Notes: generated by a model from the letters alone, not told the origin. A DNA stretch of 64,000 nt from Advenella kashmirensis W13003 (GCF_000506985.1 NZ_KI650981.1:481028-545027), one strand, 5' to 3'; counted from the first letter of the stretch, positions 34,153 through 46,606 are shown. Made by a program: numbers and translations.

Positions 34153-36381
34153 ATGAGCTATCTTGTCCTTGCCCGTAAGTGGCGTCCACGCTCCTTCGAA
34201 ACGCTAGTCGGCCAGGACCATGTGGTCCGGGCGCTGACCAACGCGCTCGACACCCAGCGTCTTCATCACGCATGGTTGTTCACAGGTACACGCGGGGTGG
34301 GCAAAACCACGCTGTCACGCATCCTGGCCAAATCGCTTAACTGCGAAACCGGTATTACCTCCCGGCCATGTAATGTCTGTCGCGCCTGCGTCGAAATCGA
34401 TGAAGGGCGTTTTGTCGACTATCTGGAGTTTGACGCCGCCTCCAATCGCCGGGTCGAGGAAATGACCCAGTTGCTGGAACAGGCCGTGTACGCGCCCAGT
34501 TCCGGTCGATACAAAATATACATGATCGACGAGGTGCACATGCTTTCGGGGCATGCGTTCAACGCCATGCTCAAAACGCTGGAAGAGCCCCCACCGCATA
34601 TCAAATTTATTCTGGCGACCACCGATCCGCAGAAAATGCCGGTGACTGTCCTGTCCCGCTGTCTGCAGTTCAATCTGAAGCAAATGCCGCCCGATGCCAT
34701 TGTCTCGCATCTGAACCATGTGCTGACCGAAGAGGGTATTAATTTTGAGGTGCCCGGCTTGCGCCAGATTGCGCAGGCGGCAGCCGGATCCATGCGGGAT
34801 GCGCTCTCGCTTACCGACCAGGCCATTGCATTCAGCGGTTCGCATATCACCGGCGATGCCGTGCGTGATATGCTGGGCACGATCGACCAGCGGTTTCTGG
34901 TGCGACTGCTTGATTCCCTGAACCAGGGATCGGCTCAGGGCGTGCTTGATATTGCAAATGAATTGTACGAACGCGGCTATTCATTTAGTGGTGCGCTGGC
35001 CGATCTGGCCGTGCTGTTGTCGCAGATCGCCATCGAACAGCGTTTGCCGGGCACCGCCCTGACCGAGGCCGTGCTGCAGGAAGATATCGTGCGACTGGCA
35101 CGCACCTGCCATCCCGATACGCTTCAATTGTTCTACAGCATTGCCGTGCACGGACGCAATGAGCTGGCCTTGTCACCCGACGAATATGCCGGTTTTGTCA
35201 TGACCTGCCTGCGCATGCTGTCGCTGATTACCACTGAACCGGCGCATAGTACCGCCAGCGAATGGCACGAAGGCAATGGCAGCGCGGCAATTGCGGCTGC
35301 TGCGTCCACGGCATCTGCTACACCGGCTGCGACTGCTACACAAGCAGCGACTGCGTCAGATCCGCAAAAAAAAAACCTGAATAATTCCTCGCCGGCAGAG
35401 ATCGGCCAGCCAGCAAGCCAGCCAACAGCCGTTGCACCAGCAGCAGATACACCAGCTGCTGTACCTGACCCCAATGATAAGGCTGCCCTCCAGGCGGCGG
35501 GGAAGGTCATTGCGTCAGATGTCCACACACGCGAGACCATCGTGCAAGACGCTGCGCTGCCGGTCAGGCTGGCGCCCCAGCCTGAGCCTGTCATGGTTCC
35601 TCCTGTTGCTGCTGTTGCGGCGACACAGGAAAGGCCTGCCTGGGAAGAGGAACCGGCGCCTGCCCTGAGCAGCGCCGCATCCTCACAAGCCGCGACGGAA
35701 TCCGTAGCAGCAACCACGCAGCCTGTGCCCGCGACTGCAGAGAAGCAGCCAGCAGTATCAGTGACGCAACCCGCCGCTCCATCTACAGCGCCTTCCGCCA
35801 TCAACGACGGGGCTGATCAGGACGGTCCGCCCGTCTGGGAAGATATCCCCCCGGACTGGGAAGCGGCCGGATTGGCGGGCCAGACCGACGATGAAGGTGA
35901 TGTGATGCCGACTGATCAGGTCGTGGTCGAAGCCGATCAGACCTGGGTTCCGACCCACCAAGATCCGCAGGTACGCCGGTCGTTGTCGGCCATGAATGCG
36001 CGCGAATGGGTTCAGTTGGTGGCCGAGTTGCCGCTTGCCGGGTACACGGCCGAAATGGCCCGGCGCTGCGAATGGATGGGGTATGATCGCAAAAAGATTA
36101 CACTGCGGATACCCGTCAAGGGACAAAACGACCTGAATGCCAAGATCAAGCTGGAAACTGCGCTGACCGAGTATTTTCATGAGGTGGTGCGCGTCGATAT
36201 GGTCTTTGGCAAAACGGGTGATGATACGCTGTACGCCGTCGAGCAGGCCGAGCGTGAGGCATTGCAGAAACGGGTGGAAAAGGCCGTGCAGGAAAATGCA
36301 TTTATTAATACACTGATTTCTGATCTGGGTGCGCGTGTCGTTCCCGGCAGTATAGAGCCCTTCAGGCAAAAAAACGCTTAA
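34153..36381 (+). CDS. dnaX: DNA polymerase III subunits tau and gamma
   Basis: A 742-residue clamp-loader protein. The AAA+ module (residues 1-370) has Walker A GTRGVGKTT, a four-cysteine zinc site (C-N-E-T...PCNVCRAC), Walker B MIDEVHML and the SRC sensor motif LSRCLQF. A long Ala/Pro/Thr/Gln-rich linker follows (about 375-590), then the tau C-terminal domain that contacts DnaB and alpha. An uninterrupted run of ten A at 35366-35375 lies at codons 405-408. Slippage in either direction meets a stop within ten bases (TAA 35382-35384 or TGA 35378-35380), giving a short gamma form of about 409 residues. First gene of dnaX-ybaB-recR. Confidence 0.96.
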   Translation: MSYLVLARKWRPRSFETLVGQDHVVRALTNALDTQRLHHAWLFTGTRGVGKTTLSRILAKSLNCETGITSRPCNVCRACVEIDEGRFVDYLEFDAASNRRVEEMTQLLEQAVYAPSSGRYKIYMIDEVHMLSGHAFNAMLKTLEEPPPHIKFILATTDPQKMPVTVLSRCLQFNLKQMPPDAIVSHLNHVLTEEGINFEVPGLRQIAQAAAGSMRDALSLTDQAIAFSGSHITGDAVRDMLGTIDQRFLVRLLDSLNQGSAQGVLDIANELYERGYSFSGALADLAVLLSQIAIEQRLPGTALTEAVLQEDIVRLARTCHPDTLQLFYSIAVHGRNELALSPDEYAGFVMTCLRMLSLITTEPAHSTASEWHEGNGSAAIAAAASTASATPAATATQAATASDPQKKNLNNSSPAEIGQPASQPTAVAPAADTPAAVPDPNDKAALQAAGKVIASDVHTRETIVQDAALPVRLAPQPEPVMVPPVAAVAATQERPAWEEEPAPALSSAASSQAATESVAATTQPVPATAEKQPAVSVTQPAAPSTAPSAINDGADQDGPPVWEDIPPDWEAAGLAGQTDDEGDVMPTDQVVVEADQTWVPTHQDPQVRRSLSAMNAREWVQLVAELPLAGYTAEMARRCEWMGYDRKKITLRIPVKGQNDLNAKIKLETALTEYFHEVVRVDMVFGKTGDDTLYAVEQAEREALQKRVEKAVQENAFINTLISDLGARVVPGSIEPFRQKNA
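35366..35384 (+). promoter_or_regulatory. Programmed slippage site of dnaX
   Basis: An A10 tract read as AA-AAA-AAA-AAC in the zero frame. The -1 frame continues CCT GAA TAA, and the +1 frame continues ACC TGA. Both alternatives stop at once, as expected for a site that produces gamma by ribosomal frameshifting or RNA polymerase slippage. It sits just after the AAA+ module, the position of the E. coli and Thermus sites. Confidence 0.8.
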
Positions 36382-36423
36382 TGTCAATCGCAATACTTTG
36401 CGTTATATAGGAACTTATTCATT

Positions 36424-36750
36424 ATGATGAAAAATCAATTGGCCGGTCTGATGAAGCAGGCCCAGCAAATGCAGGAAAACATGAAAAAGGCGCAGGATGC
36501 GCTGGCCGATATTATGGTCGATGGTGAATCGGGTGGCGGCATGGTAAAAATTTCCATGTCCTGCCGTCATGATGTCAAACGCGTCACGATAGATCCATCC
36601 CTGTTGGGCGAAGACAAGGACATGCTTGAGGATTTGGTTGCGGCTGCGTTTAACGATGCGTTGCGCAAAGCCGAGGCCACCACACAGGAAAAAATGTCCG
36701 GTGTCACTGCCGGCATGCCTATGCCTCCCGGAATGAAATTTCCCTTCTGA
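36424..36750 (+). CDS. ybaB: Nucleoid-associated protein YbaB/EbfC
   Basis: A 108-residue dimeric DNA-binding protein. The sequence opens with [30 protein letters not shown], the long N-terminal helix of the family, followed by the beta region [24 protein letters not shown] and a Met/Pro-rich end. It lies between dnaX and recR, the conserved setting of this family, and its stop overlaps the recR start (TGATG). A role in nucleoid structure or in support of RecR-dependent repair is known for relatives. Confidence 0.95.
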   Translation: MMKNQLAGLMKQAQQMQENMKKAQDALADIMVDGESGGGMVKISMSCRHDVKRVTIDPSLLGEDKDMLEDLVAAAFNDALRKAEATTQEKMSGVTAGMPMPPGMKFPF

Positions 36751-37361
36751 TGCGCGATATCCTGCCCGAACCTGAACCGCTGAGCGCCTTGATCGAGGCG
36801 TTACGACGCCTGCCCGGTGTGGGTCAGCGCACGGCGCGGCGCATGGCCTACCATTTGTTGCAACACGATATTGCCGGTGCAGATCAGTTGGCGCGAGCCC
36901 TGGGTACGGCACTGACTGAGATCAGGCATTGTGCGCTCTGCAATTCATTCTCCCAGAATGACATTTGTGAAACGTGCCTGAATCCCAAGCGTAACGCTGC
37001 CCAACTGTGCATTGTCGAGACACCTGCCGACCAGAATATGATCGAGGCCAGTCACGGCTATCAGGGCTTGTATTATGTGCTGATGGGCAGAATTGCACCG
37101 CTGGAAGGGGTCGGCCCGGCGCAGCTCAATTTCGAGCGACTGCTCAAGCGCGCGACAGATGGTACCGTCAGTGAAGTGATCCTGGCAACCAACTTTACGG
37201 CAGAGGGCGAAACGACGGCCCATTATCTGACCGATATTTTGCGCGAACGAGGCTTGCAGGTGTCGCGGATTGCGCGCGGCATTCCCAGCGGCAGCGAGCT
37301 GGAATATGTGGACGCCGGCACAATTGCCTGGGCTTTCATGGAGCGCCGCGGCGCGCAATAA
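36750..37361 (+). CDS. recR: Recombination mediator protein RecR
   Basis: A 203-residue protein that, with RecO and RecF, loads RecA on SSB-coated gaps. It shows the helix-hairpin-helix [24 protein letters not shown], the four-cysteine zinc finger [16 protein letters not shown], and a Toprim domain ([49 protein letters not shown]). The Walker-like C-terminal [19 protein letters not shown] is also standard. ATG 36750 overlaps the ybaB stop by one base, so translation is coupled. Confidence 0.96.
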   Translation: MRDILPEPEPLSALIEALRRLPGVGQRTARRMAYHLLQHDIAGADQLARALGTALTEIRHCALCNSFSQNDICETCLNPKRNAAQLCIVETPADQNMIEASHGYQGLYYVLMGRIAPLEGVGPAQLNFERLLKRATDGTVSEVILATNFTAEGETTAHYLTDILRERGLQVSRIARGIPSGSELEYVDAGTIAWAFMERRGAQ

Positions 37362-37446
37362 GTCAATATCTTGTGACACTGGCCGGGAGCGGTGTTCCCG
37401 CCCGTGGTGCCAGGGCGCTCTGATCTCCCCCTGACCAGATATCTCC

Positions 37447-38406
37447 TTACCCGTGAGTACGGCTGCTTTCGATCAGGGCATCCAGTTTGATGGCATCGGC
37501 CACAAAAGTACGGATTCCTTCGGCGAGCTTTTCAGTGGCCATGGCATCTTCATTCAGCAGGAAGCGGAAGTTTTTCTCTTCCGGCGCGATCGAAGGGATG
37601 CTCATGCTGGCGGCAAGTGATTCATGCAACCTTGCCTTGACCTCACCCTCGTTTTTAGACAGCTCACCCAGCAGTTCCGGGCTGATAGTCAGCAGATCGC
37701 AGCCGGCCAGTGCGAGAACCTGTCCTGTATTGCGGAAGCTGGCGCCCATAATTTGCGTTTTGATGCCGTGCTTGCGGTAGTACTGATAAATTCGTGTGAC
37801 CGATTGCACGCCAGGATCGTTTTCACCGCTATTGCCGGCTTCGTCCCAATTGCTGCCTGCGGCTTTTTTATGCCAATCGTAAATGCGCCCCACGAACGGA
37901 GAGATCAGTCTGACCCCGGCGTCGGCGCAGGCAACGGCCTGAATCAGCGAAAATAGAAGCGTCATATTGCAGGTAATGCCTTCTTTTTCCAGAATACGGG
38001 CAGCGGCGATGCCTTCCCAGGTGGAGGCAATTTTAATCAAAATACGTTTACGATCTACCCCGGCCTCCTCATAGAGTTCCATGATGCGGCGGGCGCGATT
38101 GACTGTGCCCTGGGTGTCGAAAGAAAGACGCGCATCGACCTCTGTTGATACCCGGCCCGGCACGATATCCAGAATGCGTTTGCCGAAGGTCACCAGGATG
38201 CGATCCAGCGTGTCGGCGGCCGAGGCGTCGGGATGGTTCGTCAGCGTATCCAGCAGGATGGGGCGATAGGCGTCCTTGGAAAGCGCTTTCAGAATGAGTG
38301 AGGGATTGGTCGTGGCATCGGTTGGCTGATGCTCACGCATACTTTCGAAGTCGCCTGTATCGGCAACCACGGTTGTGAATTTTTTTAATTGGTCAAGCTG
38401 GCTCAT
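37447..38406 (-). CDS. tal: Transaldolase
   Basis: A 319-residue class I transaldolase of the TalB type, linking the pentose phosphate pathway to glycolysis by moving a dihydroxyacetone unit from sedoheptulose 7-phosphate. The N-terminal signature is [13 protein letters not shown]. The Schiff-base lysine lies in [16 protein letters not shown] (about residue 134), and the C-terminal [12 protein letters not shown] is typical. It is a single gene convergent with recR, with its own promoter upstream at 38485-38512. Confidence 0.96.
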   Translation of the reverse strand: MSQLDQLKKFTTVVADTGDFESMREHQPTDATTNPSLILKALSKDAYRPILLDTLTNHPDASAADTLDRILVTFGKRILDIVPGRVSTEVDARLSFDTQGTVNRARRIMELYEEAGVDRKRILIKIASTWEGIAAARILEKEGITCNMTLLFSLIQAVACADAGVRLISPFVGRIYDWHKKAAGSNWDEAGNSGENDPGVQSVTRIYQYYRKHGIKTQIMGASFRNTGQVLALAGCDLLTISPELLGELSKNEGEVKARLHESLAASMSIPSIAPEEKNFRFLLNEDAMATEKLAEGIRTFVADAIKLDALIESSRTHG

Positions 38407-38794
38407 AGAGAATATTTCCTGCGTGCGACAATCGCCGGGACACCGGGATCTGGAACAAAAAGCGTCATTGCGAACGGGCGCTAAATTGTAAATTAACAGT
38501 TGATTATTTCAAAATCTTACGGATACGTGTATATTACCCGCAATATGCAGACAAGGTTCGAATACAGGGCCACTGACACACATATGTCATTCAGATGAGG
38601 TCATGCCTCACCCGGAATGTGCAGTTGCCGATGTTGTTCGACGCTGAAAGCGGCACAGACCCGCTACGCATGACATCAAGATGCATGTGGGACGCGAAAC
38701 TTATTGTAAATGTGATTTTGTGGCGGTTGCAGCATTCCGGCCACAGTGCTTTTATTTCATTCAATACTGTATACAGGAAAAGGTTAAGGGCAGA
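38407..38794. other. Intergenic region between tal and the exported protein
   Basis: The left part carries the tal promoter. The rest is open in one plus-strand frame from 38681 to the next gene, but that stretch lacks a Shine-Dalgarno and shows no conserved character. No other element was found. Confidence 0.4.
38485..38512 (-). promoter_or_regulatory. Probable tal promoter
   Basis: On the minus strand: TTGAAA (38507-38512), 16-bp spacer, TACAAT (38485-38490), each one mismatch from the sigma70 consensus. The start of transcription would fall near 38478, about 70 nt before the tal ATG. Confidence 0.6.
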
Positions 38795-39715
38795 ATGCTT
38801 GTCAAGTGGTGCAGGGCGATGTTGCTGACGGGACTCGCTGCGATGTCGGGTACGTATCTACCAGCCGCATCCGGCCAGATCATGTCGTTCGCTCGGCCTT
38901 TTGTCGGGGTGGGTTCTGCGCAGCAAGAAATTGCCCTCAATCCGTGTTTGCCCGAGGCAGACGTGCTCAGGCAGTTCGGCGCTGTTGCGGTCGAGCAACT
39001 GCGCCAGGCTGCCGCCCGCTGGCCTGCCAACACCTGCCGTGACGCTGCGGTCTCTCATAATCTGGCTGACTGGTTCTACAACAGTTCGGCTCTGCTGGCC
39101 AAAACAGACCGGCCGCTGGTCATGGCCGTTATTATCCAGAAACGCACCCGATCGCTCGCTGCCTGCCGGGACGTCGCCTGTCTGCGTGACAAATTGCCTG
39201 CCATGGTGGACTGGGCCAAAACCAATCTTGACCGTACGCCGGTATACGGCACAGATGATCAGCCGATCAATGTGGAAGGGGCCTTGCTGTCGCTGCCCAA
39301 GCTGTCGCTGCGGGGACTGCATTTGCCTTTGCCCGGGCAGGAAAAGTTCTGCGCGGGCGTGAAAATCGATGATCTGGATTTTTTCAGCACCAACTTGAAA
39401 GTCTCTGGCAAGGCCTATGTCCTGGTCAAGTGCCGGGAAGACCGGGGCGATCGTAAAAACTGGATTCTTGAAAACGACGGTGGAAAAGAATGGCGTCCAG
39501 TTGTGGATCTGCGGGCCAGTTCAATGCAAATCGGCAATTTGCGCCGTAATAACCATCCCATTGTGGTCAGCTACCTGGAAGAAAATCGCGGTACCCGCGT
39601 GCGCATTCTGAGTTACCAGGACAACAGCTACCGGGAAATGCTGCGCTTTCTGGTGGTTGATGATCAGGCCAAACTGGCGCATGCATTCGAAGTCGAAGTC
39701 AATACCGATTTCTGA
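38795..39715 (+). CDS. Exported protein of unknown function
   Basis: A 306-residue protein I do not recognise. A signal peptide is likely (MLVKWCRAMLLTGLAAMSGTYLPAASG, cleavage around residue 26). The mature part has about seven cysteines, several in pairs (LAACRDVACLRDKLPAMVDWA), suggesting disulfides in the periplasm. The C-terminal half is rich in beta-like segments with a WILENDGGKEWRPVVDLRAS core. ATG 38795 has AAGGG closely upstream; the frame extends to 38681 without a ribosome-binding site. It stands alone between tal and carA, and nothing around it suggests a function. Confidence 0.72.
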   Translation: MLVKWCRAMLLTGLAAMSGTYLPAASGQIMSFARPFVGVGSAQQEIALNPCLPEADVLRQFGAVAVEQLRQAAARWPANTCRDAAVSHNLADWFYNSSALLAKTDRPLVMAVIIQKRTRSLAACRDVACLRDKLPAMVDWAKTNLDRTPVYGTDDQPINVEGALLSLPKLSLRGLHLPLPGQEKFCAGVKIDDLDFFSTNLKVSGKAYVLVKCREDRGDRKNWILENDGGKEWRPVVDLRASSMQIGNLRRNNHPIVVSYLEENRGTRVRILSYQDNSYREMLRFLVVDDQAKLAHAFEVEVNTDF

Positions 39716-39765
39716 TTTCTTGCACGCGCCGCCTGAATTTTTTTCTATCGGTGAACCTTACTCTG

Positions 39766-39771
39766 TATAAT
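39766..39771 (+). promoter_or_regulatory. -10 element of the carAB promoter
   Basis: A perfect TATAAT about 40 bp before the carA start. The -35 region is poor (TTCTAT at 17 bp), so an activator or regulated promoter is possible. The carAB mRNA would begin near 39777. Confidence 0.55.
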
Positions 39772-39811
39772 AGAAAGGTTTACTTACCGATACCAAAATT
39801 TGGGGTTCTGC

Positions 39812-40966
39812 GTGCTTACGTCTTCCATATTCGAGGATCATCCTCAGTTTCCACCCGCAATTCTAGCTCTGGCAGATGGCACGATTTTCAAGGGAATATC
39901 CATCGGGGCAGAGGGCCAAAGTGTGGCCGAACTGGTGTTCAATACGGCCATGACCGGCTACCAGGAAATTCTGACCGATCCCAGTTATACCAACCAGCTT
40001 GTCATGCTGACCTATCCACATATCGGCAACACCGGGGTCAATCCCGAAGATGTCGAATCTACCCAGGTCCATGCTGCCGGTCTGGTGATCCGGGACTGCC
40101 CGCGTCGTCTGTCTAATTACCGTTCAACCCAGTCTTTGCCCGACTATCTTAAAGAGCAGGGCGTCGTGGCAATCTCCGGTATCGACACCCGCAAGCTGAC
40201 CCGTCGCCTGCGCGAAGGGGGTGCCCAGGGCGCCTGCATTCTCGTGGGCACCGACGAGCAGAAAGCGATCGAGCTGGCTGCAGGCTATGCAGGCATGACC
40301 GGCCAGGACCTGGCCAAAACCGTGACTCGCGCGCAACGCGAGGACTGGCAGGAAGGCACCTGGCAGCGCACGCAGGGATACACCCATCCTGCCCAGGACG
40401 CATTCCATGTCGTTGCCTACGACTTCGGCGTCAAATCCAATATTTTGCGCATCCTGGCCGATCTGGGTTGCCGCCTGACGGTGGTGCCGGCCCAGACGCC
40501 CGTCGACGATGTGCTGGCCCTGAATCCCGACGGAGTGTTTCTGGCCAACGGCCCGGGTGATCCCGAGCCCTGCGATTACGCCATCGAAACCGCCCGCGTC
40601 GTCATGGACAAGCGCATTCCGCTATTTGGCATCTGCCTGGGCCATCAAATCATGGGCCTGGCGCTTAACGCGCGTACGGTGAAAATGAAAAACGGACATC
40701 ACGGGGCCAACCATCCCGTGAAGGACCTCCAGACCGGCCGTGTCTATATCACCAGCCAGAATCATGGCTTTGCGGTGGATGCCGATACCTTGCCGGACAA
40801 TGCCCGGGTCACGCACGTGTCCCTGTTCGATGGTTCATTGCAGGGCTTTGAGCTGACCGACCGTCCTGCCTTCTGCTTCCAGGGTCACCCTGAAGCCAGC
40901 CCGGGTCCGCACGATATCATCGTGCTGTTTGAAAAATTCATCCGCTCCATGAGCGAAAAAAACTAG
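39812..40966 (+). CDS. carA: Carbamoyl-phosphate synthase small (glutaminase) subunit
   Basis: A 384-residue subunit that hydrolyses glutamine and passes ammonia to CarB for arginine and pyrimidine synthesis. The N-terminal domain has [28 protein letters not shown] and [13 protein letters not shown]. The C-terminal class I glutaminase has the nucleophile in [14 protein letters not shown], and His/Glu in [11 protein letters not shown]. The start is taken as GTG 39812 with TGGGG just upstream; a TTG at 39800 in frame is less likely. carB follows after 7 bp. Confidence 0.95.
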   Translation: MLTSSIFEDHPQFPPAILALADGTIFKGISIGAEGQSVAELVFNTAMTGYQEILTDPSYTNQLVMLTYPHIGNTGVNPEDVESTQVHAAGLVIRDCPRRLSNYRSTQSLPDYLKEQGVVAISGIDTRKLTRRLREGGAQGACILVGTDEQKAIELAAGYAGMTGQDLAKTVTRAQREDWQEGTWQRTQGYTHPAQDAFHVVAYDFGVKSNILRILADLGCRLTVVPAQTPVDDVLALNPDGVFLANGPGDPEPCDYAIETARVVMDKRIPLFGICLGHQIMGLALNARTVKMKNGHHGANHPVKDLQTGRVYITSQNHGFAVDADTLPDNARVTHVSLFDGSLQGFELTDRPAFCFQGHPEASPGPHDIIVLFEKFIRSMSEKN

Positions 40967-40973
40967 AGATATC

Positions 40974-44225
<3,252 letters not shown>

Positions 44226-44257
44226 TTTGCAGAAAAGGCCGGCGGCAGGATGCTGTA

Positions 44258-44307
44258 GAGAATGAGAACAATTGCCATTTTTCTTCGTGAAATTTGGCAA
44301 TTGTTCT
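44258..44307 (+). promoter_or_regulatory. Fur-box-like site and 13-bp inverted repeat between carB and bfr
   Basis: GAGAATGAGAACAATTGCC (44258-44276) matches the 19-bp Fur consensus at 13 positions. It overlaps the left arm of a perfect inverted repeat, AGAACAATTGCCA (44265-44277) and TGGCAATTGTTCT (44295-44307). The hairpin can also serve as the carB terminator, though the T-run after it is short. Iron control of the following bacterioferritin gene would be biologically sensible. Confidence 0.5.
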
Positions 44308-44379
44308 TTATCGCGCTTGCTTTTCTGAAACCTCTCTTAAAATATCACTTTACGTTTGATACTTTCTAGGAGTAGTAAA

Positions 44380-44844
44380 ATGAAAGGCCATCCGAAAGTC
44401 ATTGATTATCTGAACTTCCTGTTGTCGGGTGAACTGGCCGCAAGGGACCAGTACTTCATCCATTCCCGCATGTATCACGAATGGGGTTACAGCAAATTGT
44501 TCGAGCGCATCGGTCATGAAATGCAGGACGAGACCGACCACGCTGATGCATTGATCCGCCGTATTCTCATGCTGGAAGGCACACCCAAAATGGTGCCTGC
44601 CGAGATCCGCGTCGGCAAGGATGTACCCGAAATGCTCAAATTCGATCTGGATACTGAATTTGAAGTGCGCGATAACCTGAAAAAAGGCATTGCCCTGTGC
44701 GAAGAGTCCGGCGACTATGTTTCGCGCGAAATGTTGCGCGTGCAGCTGGAAGACACCGAAGAAGATCATGCGCACTGGCTGGAACAACAGTTGCGTCTGA
44801 TCGATCGCCTGGGTATCCAGAATTACCTGCAATCACAACTGTGA
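44380..44844 (+). CDS. bfr: Bacterioferritin lacking the haem-ligand methionine
   Basis: A 154-residue four-helix ferritin that oxidises and stores iron as 24-mers. It opens [31 protein letters not shown] and keeps the ferroxidase ligands E18, E51, H54, E127 and H130, with a further Glu near 93. Position 52, Met in haem-binding bacterioferritins (DEMKHAD in E. coli), is Thr here (DETDHAD), so this subunit probably cannot ligate haem by itself. It could pair with another subunit encoded elsewhere. TAGGAG at 44367-44372 fixes the start at ATG 44380. A Fur-box-like site lies upstream. Confidence 0.93.
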   Translation: MKGHPKVIDYLNFLLSGELAARDQYFIHSRMYHEWGYSKLFERIGHEMQDETDHADALIRRILMLEGTPKMVPAEIRVGKDVPEMLKFDLDTEFEVRDNLKKGIALCEESGDYVSREMLRVQLEDTEEDHAHWLEQQLRLIDRLGIQNYLQSQL

Positions 44845-44865
44845 TTATTGCAAACGTAATCACAG
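44831..44865. other. Overlapping inverted repeats at the bfr stop codon
   Basis: AATCACA-AC-TGTGATT (44831-44846) and CTGTGATT (44839-44846) with AATCACAG (44858-44865) offer two mutually exclusive hairpins. No T-run follows. It may be a 3'-end stabiliser or weak terminator of bfr. Confidence 0.35.
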
Positions 44866-44901
44866 CCCCGATAACCGCATCTTTGCAGTAGCTCTGTCGG
44901 C

Positions 44902-45654
44902 ATGCGTGTATTCATCAGCGGCGCCAGCAGTGGACTGGGTGAGGCCTTTGCCCGATATTACGATGCCCAGGGCGCGCAGCTGGGGCTGTTCGCCCGCTCG
45001 CGCGATAAACTGCAGGCCCTGTCGGCCTCGCTGTCGCAGCCGGCAAAATGCTACGCGGGCGACGTTCGCGTTTCATCCGATCTTTATGCTGCCGCTGCCG
45101 ACTTCCTGCAAGACGGCGCGGTAGACATTGTCATTGCCAATGCCGGAATCAGCGTTGGCATTCTCAATGGCATTGCTGAAGATGCCGAAGTGTTTCGCGA
45201 TGTCATTGAAACCAATGTGCTGGGCATGGGCGCTACGTTCGAGCCGTTCATAGCCGGCATGCAGCAACGGGGCTGTGGCACGCTGGTGGGTATCAGCAGT
45301 GTGGCAGGTGTGCGTGGTCTGCCTGGTTCCAGTGCTTACAGCGCATCCAAGGCAGCAGCCACTGTTTTTCTTGAAAGCCTGCGGATTGATCTGTATGGGA
45401 CCGGGGTCAAAGTCGTCACGATTGCACCGGGGTTTATCGATACCCCCATGACGCAGCACAATCCCTATCCAATGCCGTTTCTGATGCAGCCGGGTGATTT
45501 TGCCGCTCAGGCGGGTCGCGCCATTGCGCGTGGCCGTCGCTATACCGTCATCCCCTGGCAAATGGGGCTGGTCGCCCGGCTCATGCGGTTGATTCCGGGC
45601 GCTCTTTATGATCGCATCATGAGCCGGGCGGGTCGTAAGCCCCGGCGGCAATAA
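44902..45654 (+). CDS. Short-chain dehydrogenase/reductase family oxidoreductase
   Basis: A 250-residue classical SDR. The cofactor-binding TGxxxGxG equivalent is SGASSGLGEAFA (residues about 6-17), followed by the DIVIANAGIS motif and the catalytic set Ser in GISSVAGVRGLPG, Tyr and Lys in YSASKAA. An Arg after the first strand (LFARSRDKL) points to NADPH. The C-terminal WQMGLVARLMRLIPGALYDRIMSRAGRK is basic, as in membrane-associated reductases. The substrate is unknown. No partner genes adjoin it. The stop codon lies inside a 71-bp tandem repeat. Confidence 0.88.
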   Translation: MRVFISGASSGLGEAFARYYDAQGAQLGLFARSRDKLQALSASLSQPAKCYAGDVRVSSDLYAAAADFLQDGAVDIVIANAGISVGILNGIAEDAEVFRDVIETNVLGMGATFEPFIAGMQQRGCGTLVGISSVAGVRGLPGSSAYSASKAAATVFLESLRIDLYGTGVKVVTIAPGFIDTPMTQHNPYPMPFLMQPGDFAAQAGRAIARGRRYTVIPWQMGLVARLMRLIPGALYDRIMSRAGRKPRRQ

Positions 45655-45788
45655 ACCGGCCTGAGTCGAGTCCTCGCTAGCTACGCCTGCCATTATCAGA
45701 TCGACAATCATCACGCCGGCAATAAACCGGCTTGAGCCGAGTCCGCCGCAAGCCGCGGCAGCCATCATCAGATCGACAATAATCGGGC
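45647..45788. repeat. Two tandem imperfect 71-bp repeats
   Basis: Copy 1 is 45647-45717 and copy 2 is 45718-45788. Both start GGCAATAAACCGGC, continue TGAG(T/C)CGAGTCC, and end in ATCAGATCGACAAT followed by a short variable tail. The first copy contains the last bases and the stop codon of the SDR gene. The region lies between that gene and the convergent histidine phosphatase gene. Confidence 0.8.
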
Positions 45789-45815
45789 TGCAGCGACCCG
45801 TCAATCAATGATCTG

Positions 45816-46451
45816 TCAGGCCGCCACGCCGGGCAGATGTGCCGTATCGGCCCAGGACACAATCTGCCAGTCATCATCGTTTGCAATGCGCAAGCGATTG
45901 ATACTGGTATTGCGCTGGGTGAATTCGCGGGGCGCATCGGGTGGCAGCTTGCCGGCAGCCCGCCACATCATATCAATGGCGCCCCCGTGGCTGACGATCA
46001 TGACCGTTTCGTTGCGATGCTGCTGCGCCAGGCCATTGAGTGTCTGGCGGATGCGCGTGTAAAAAGCCGCCAGATCTTCCGCCTGGTGTTCGTCCGGGCT
46101 CAGTTCGATCGCCACATTGTGATTGCGCGCTGAATCAAAACCCGTCAGCTCGGACCAGAGGCGGCCTTCGAGCACACCATAGTTGCGCTCCCGCAGTCCA
46201 CGCAGTTGTTGCACAAACTTGTTGCGCGACTGGGCGTACGGCAGGGCGGTTTGATAGGCCCGTTCCAGATCACTTGAATAGATGTGAGTGGGTTCGGCTT
46301 GCGCAAAATGTGTTTGCAGGTGTGCACTCAGGGCCTGGGCCTGCGCAACGCCCGTGGGATTGAGCGGGATGTCGCGCCAGCCCTGCAGGCGTCTTTGGGT
46401 GTTCCAGTCGGTTTCCCCGTGGCGGATAATCCAGAAATCGGTATGTGACAT
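45816..46451 (-). CDS. Histidine phosphatase family protein (GpmB/CobC-like)
   Basis: A 211-residue phosphoglycerate-mutase-fold enzyme. The catalytic RHG motif is in WIIRHGETDWNTQRRLQGW, the second arginine is in YSSDLERAYQTA, the acid in LRERNYGVLEGRLW, and the second histidine in VMIVSHGGAIDMMWR. This branch contains phosphatases of 2-phosphoglycolate, alpha-ribazole phosphate and others, so the substrate cannot be named. It is convergent with the SDR gene and divergent from the permease gene. Confidence 0.88.
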   Translation of the reverse strand: MSHTDFWIIRHGETDWNTQRRLQGWRDIPLNPTGVAQAQALSAHLQTHFAQAEPTHIYSSDLERAYQTALPYAQSRNKFVQQLRGLRERNYGVLEGRLWSELTGFDSARNHNVAIELSPDEHQAEDLAAFYTRIRQTLNGLAQQHRNETVMIVSHGGAIDMMWRAAGKLPPDAPREFTQRNTSINRLRIANDDDWQIVSWADTAHLPGVAA

Positions 46452-46596
46452 AGTTCAGCGAATGATAAAAAAATAGGGCAGGGACCGGGATGCACGCGGG
46501 TCGGCGCAAAAGCAACAGTCAAACAGCAAACTGCCAAGACCCGGTTGTGCTTGCCCTGCGCACCAATGAAGCCGTACACTTCATACCCAGTAAAAC

Positions 46597-46606
46597 ATGA
46601 CGTCAT
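46597..46606. promoter_or_regulatory. ATGACGTCAT palindrome upstream of the nucleobase permease
   Basis: A perfect 10-bp dyad 18 bp before the permease start, in the promoter or leader region between divergent genes. It could be a regulator site; no family is assigned. Confidence 0.3.

Noticed and set aside
37378..37436. Terminator between recR and tal
   Set aside because: Only short interrupted stems (TGGC...GCCA, CGGGA...TCCCG) with no T-run.
44839..44865. CRP-like site TGTGATT...AATCACA after bfr
   Set aside because: The half-sites are too far apart for CRP/FNR; it is listed only as a hairpin.
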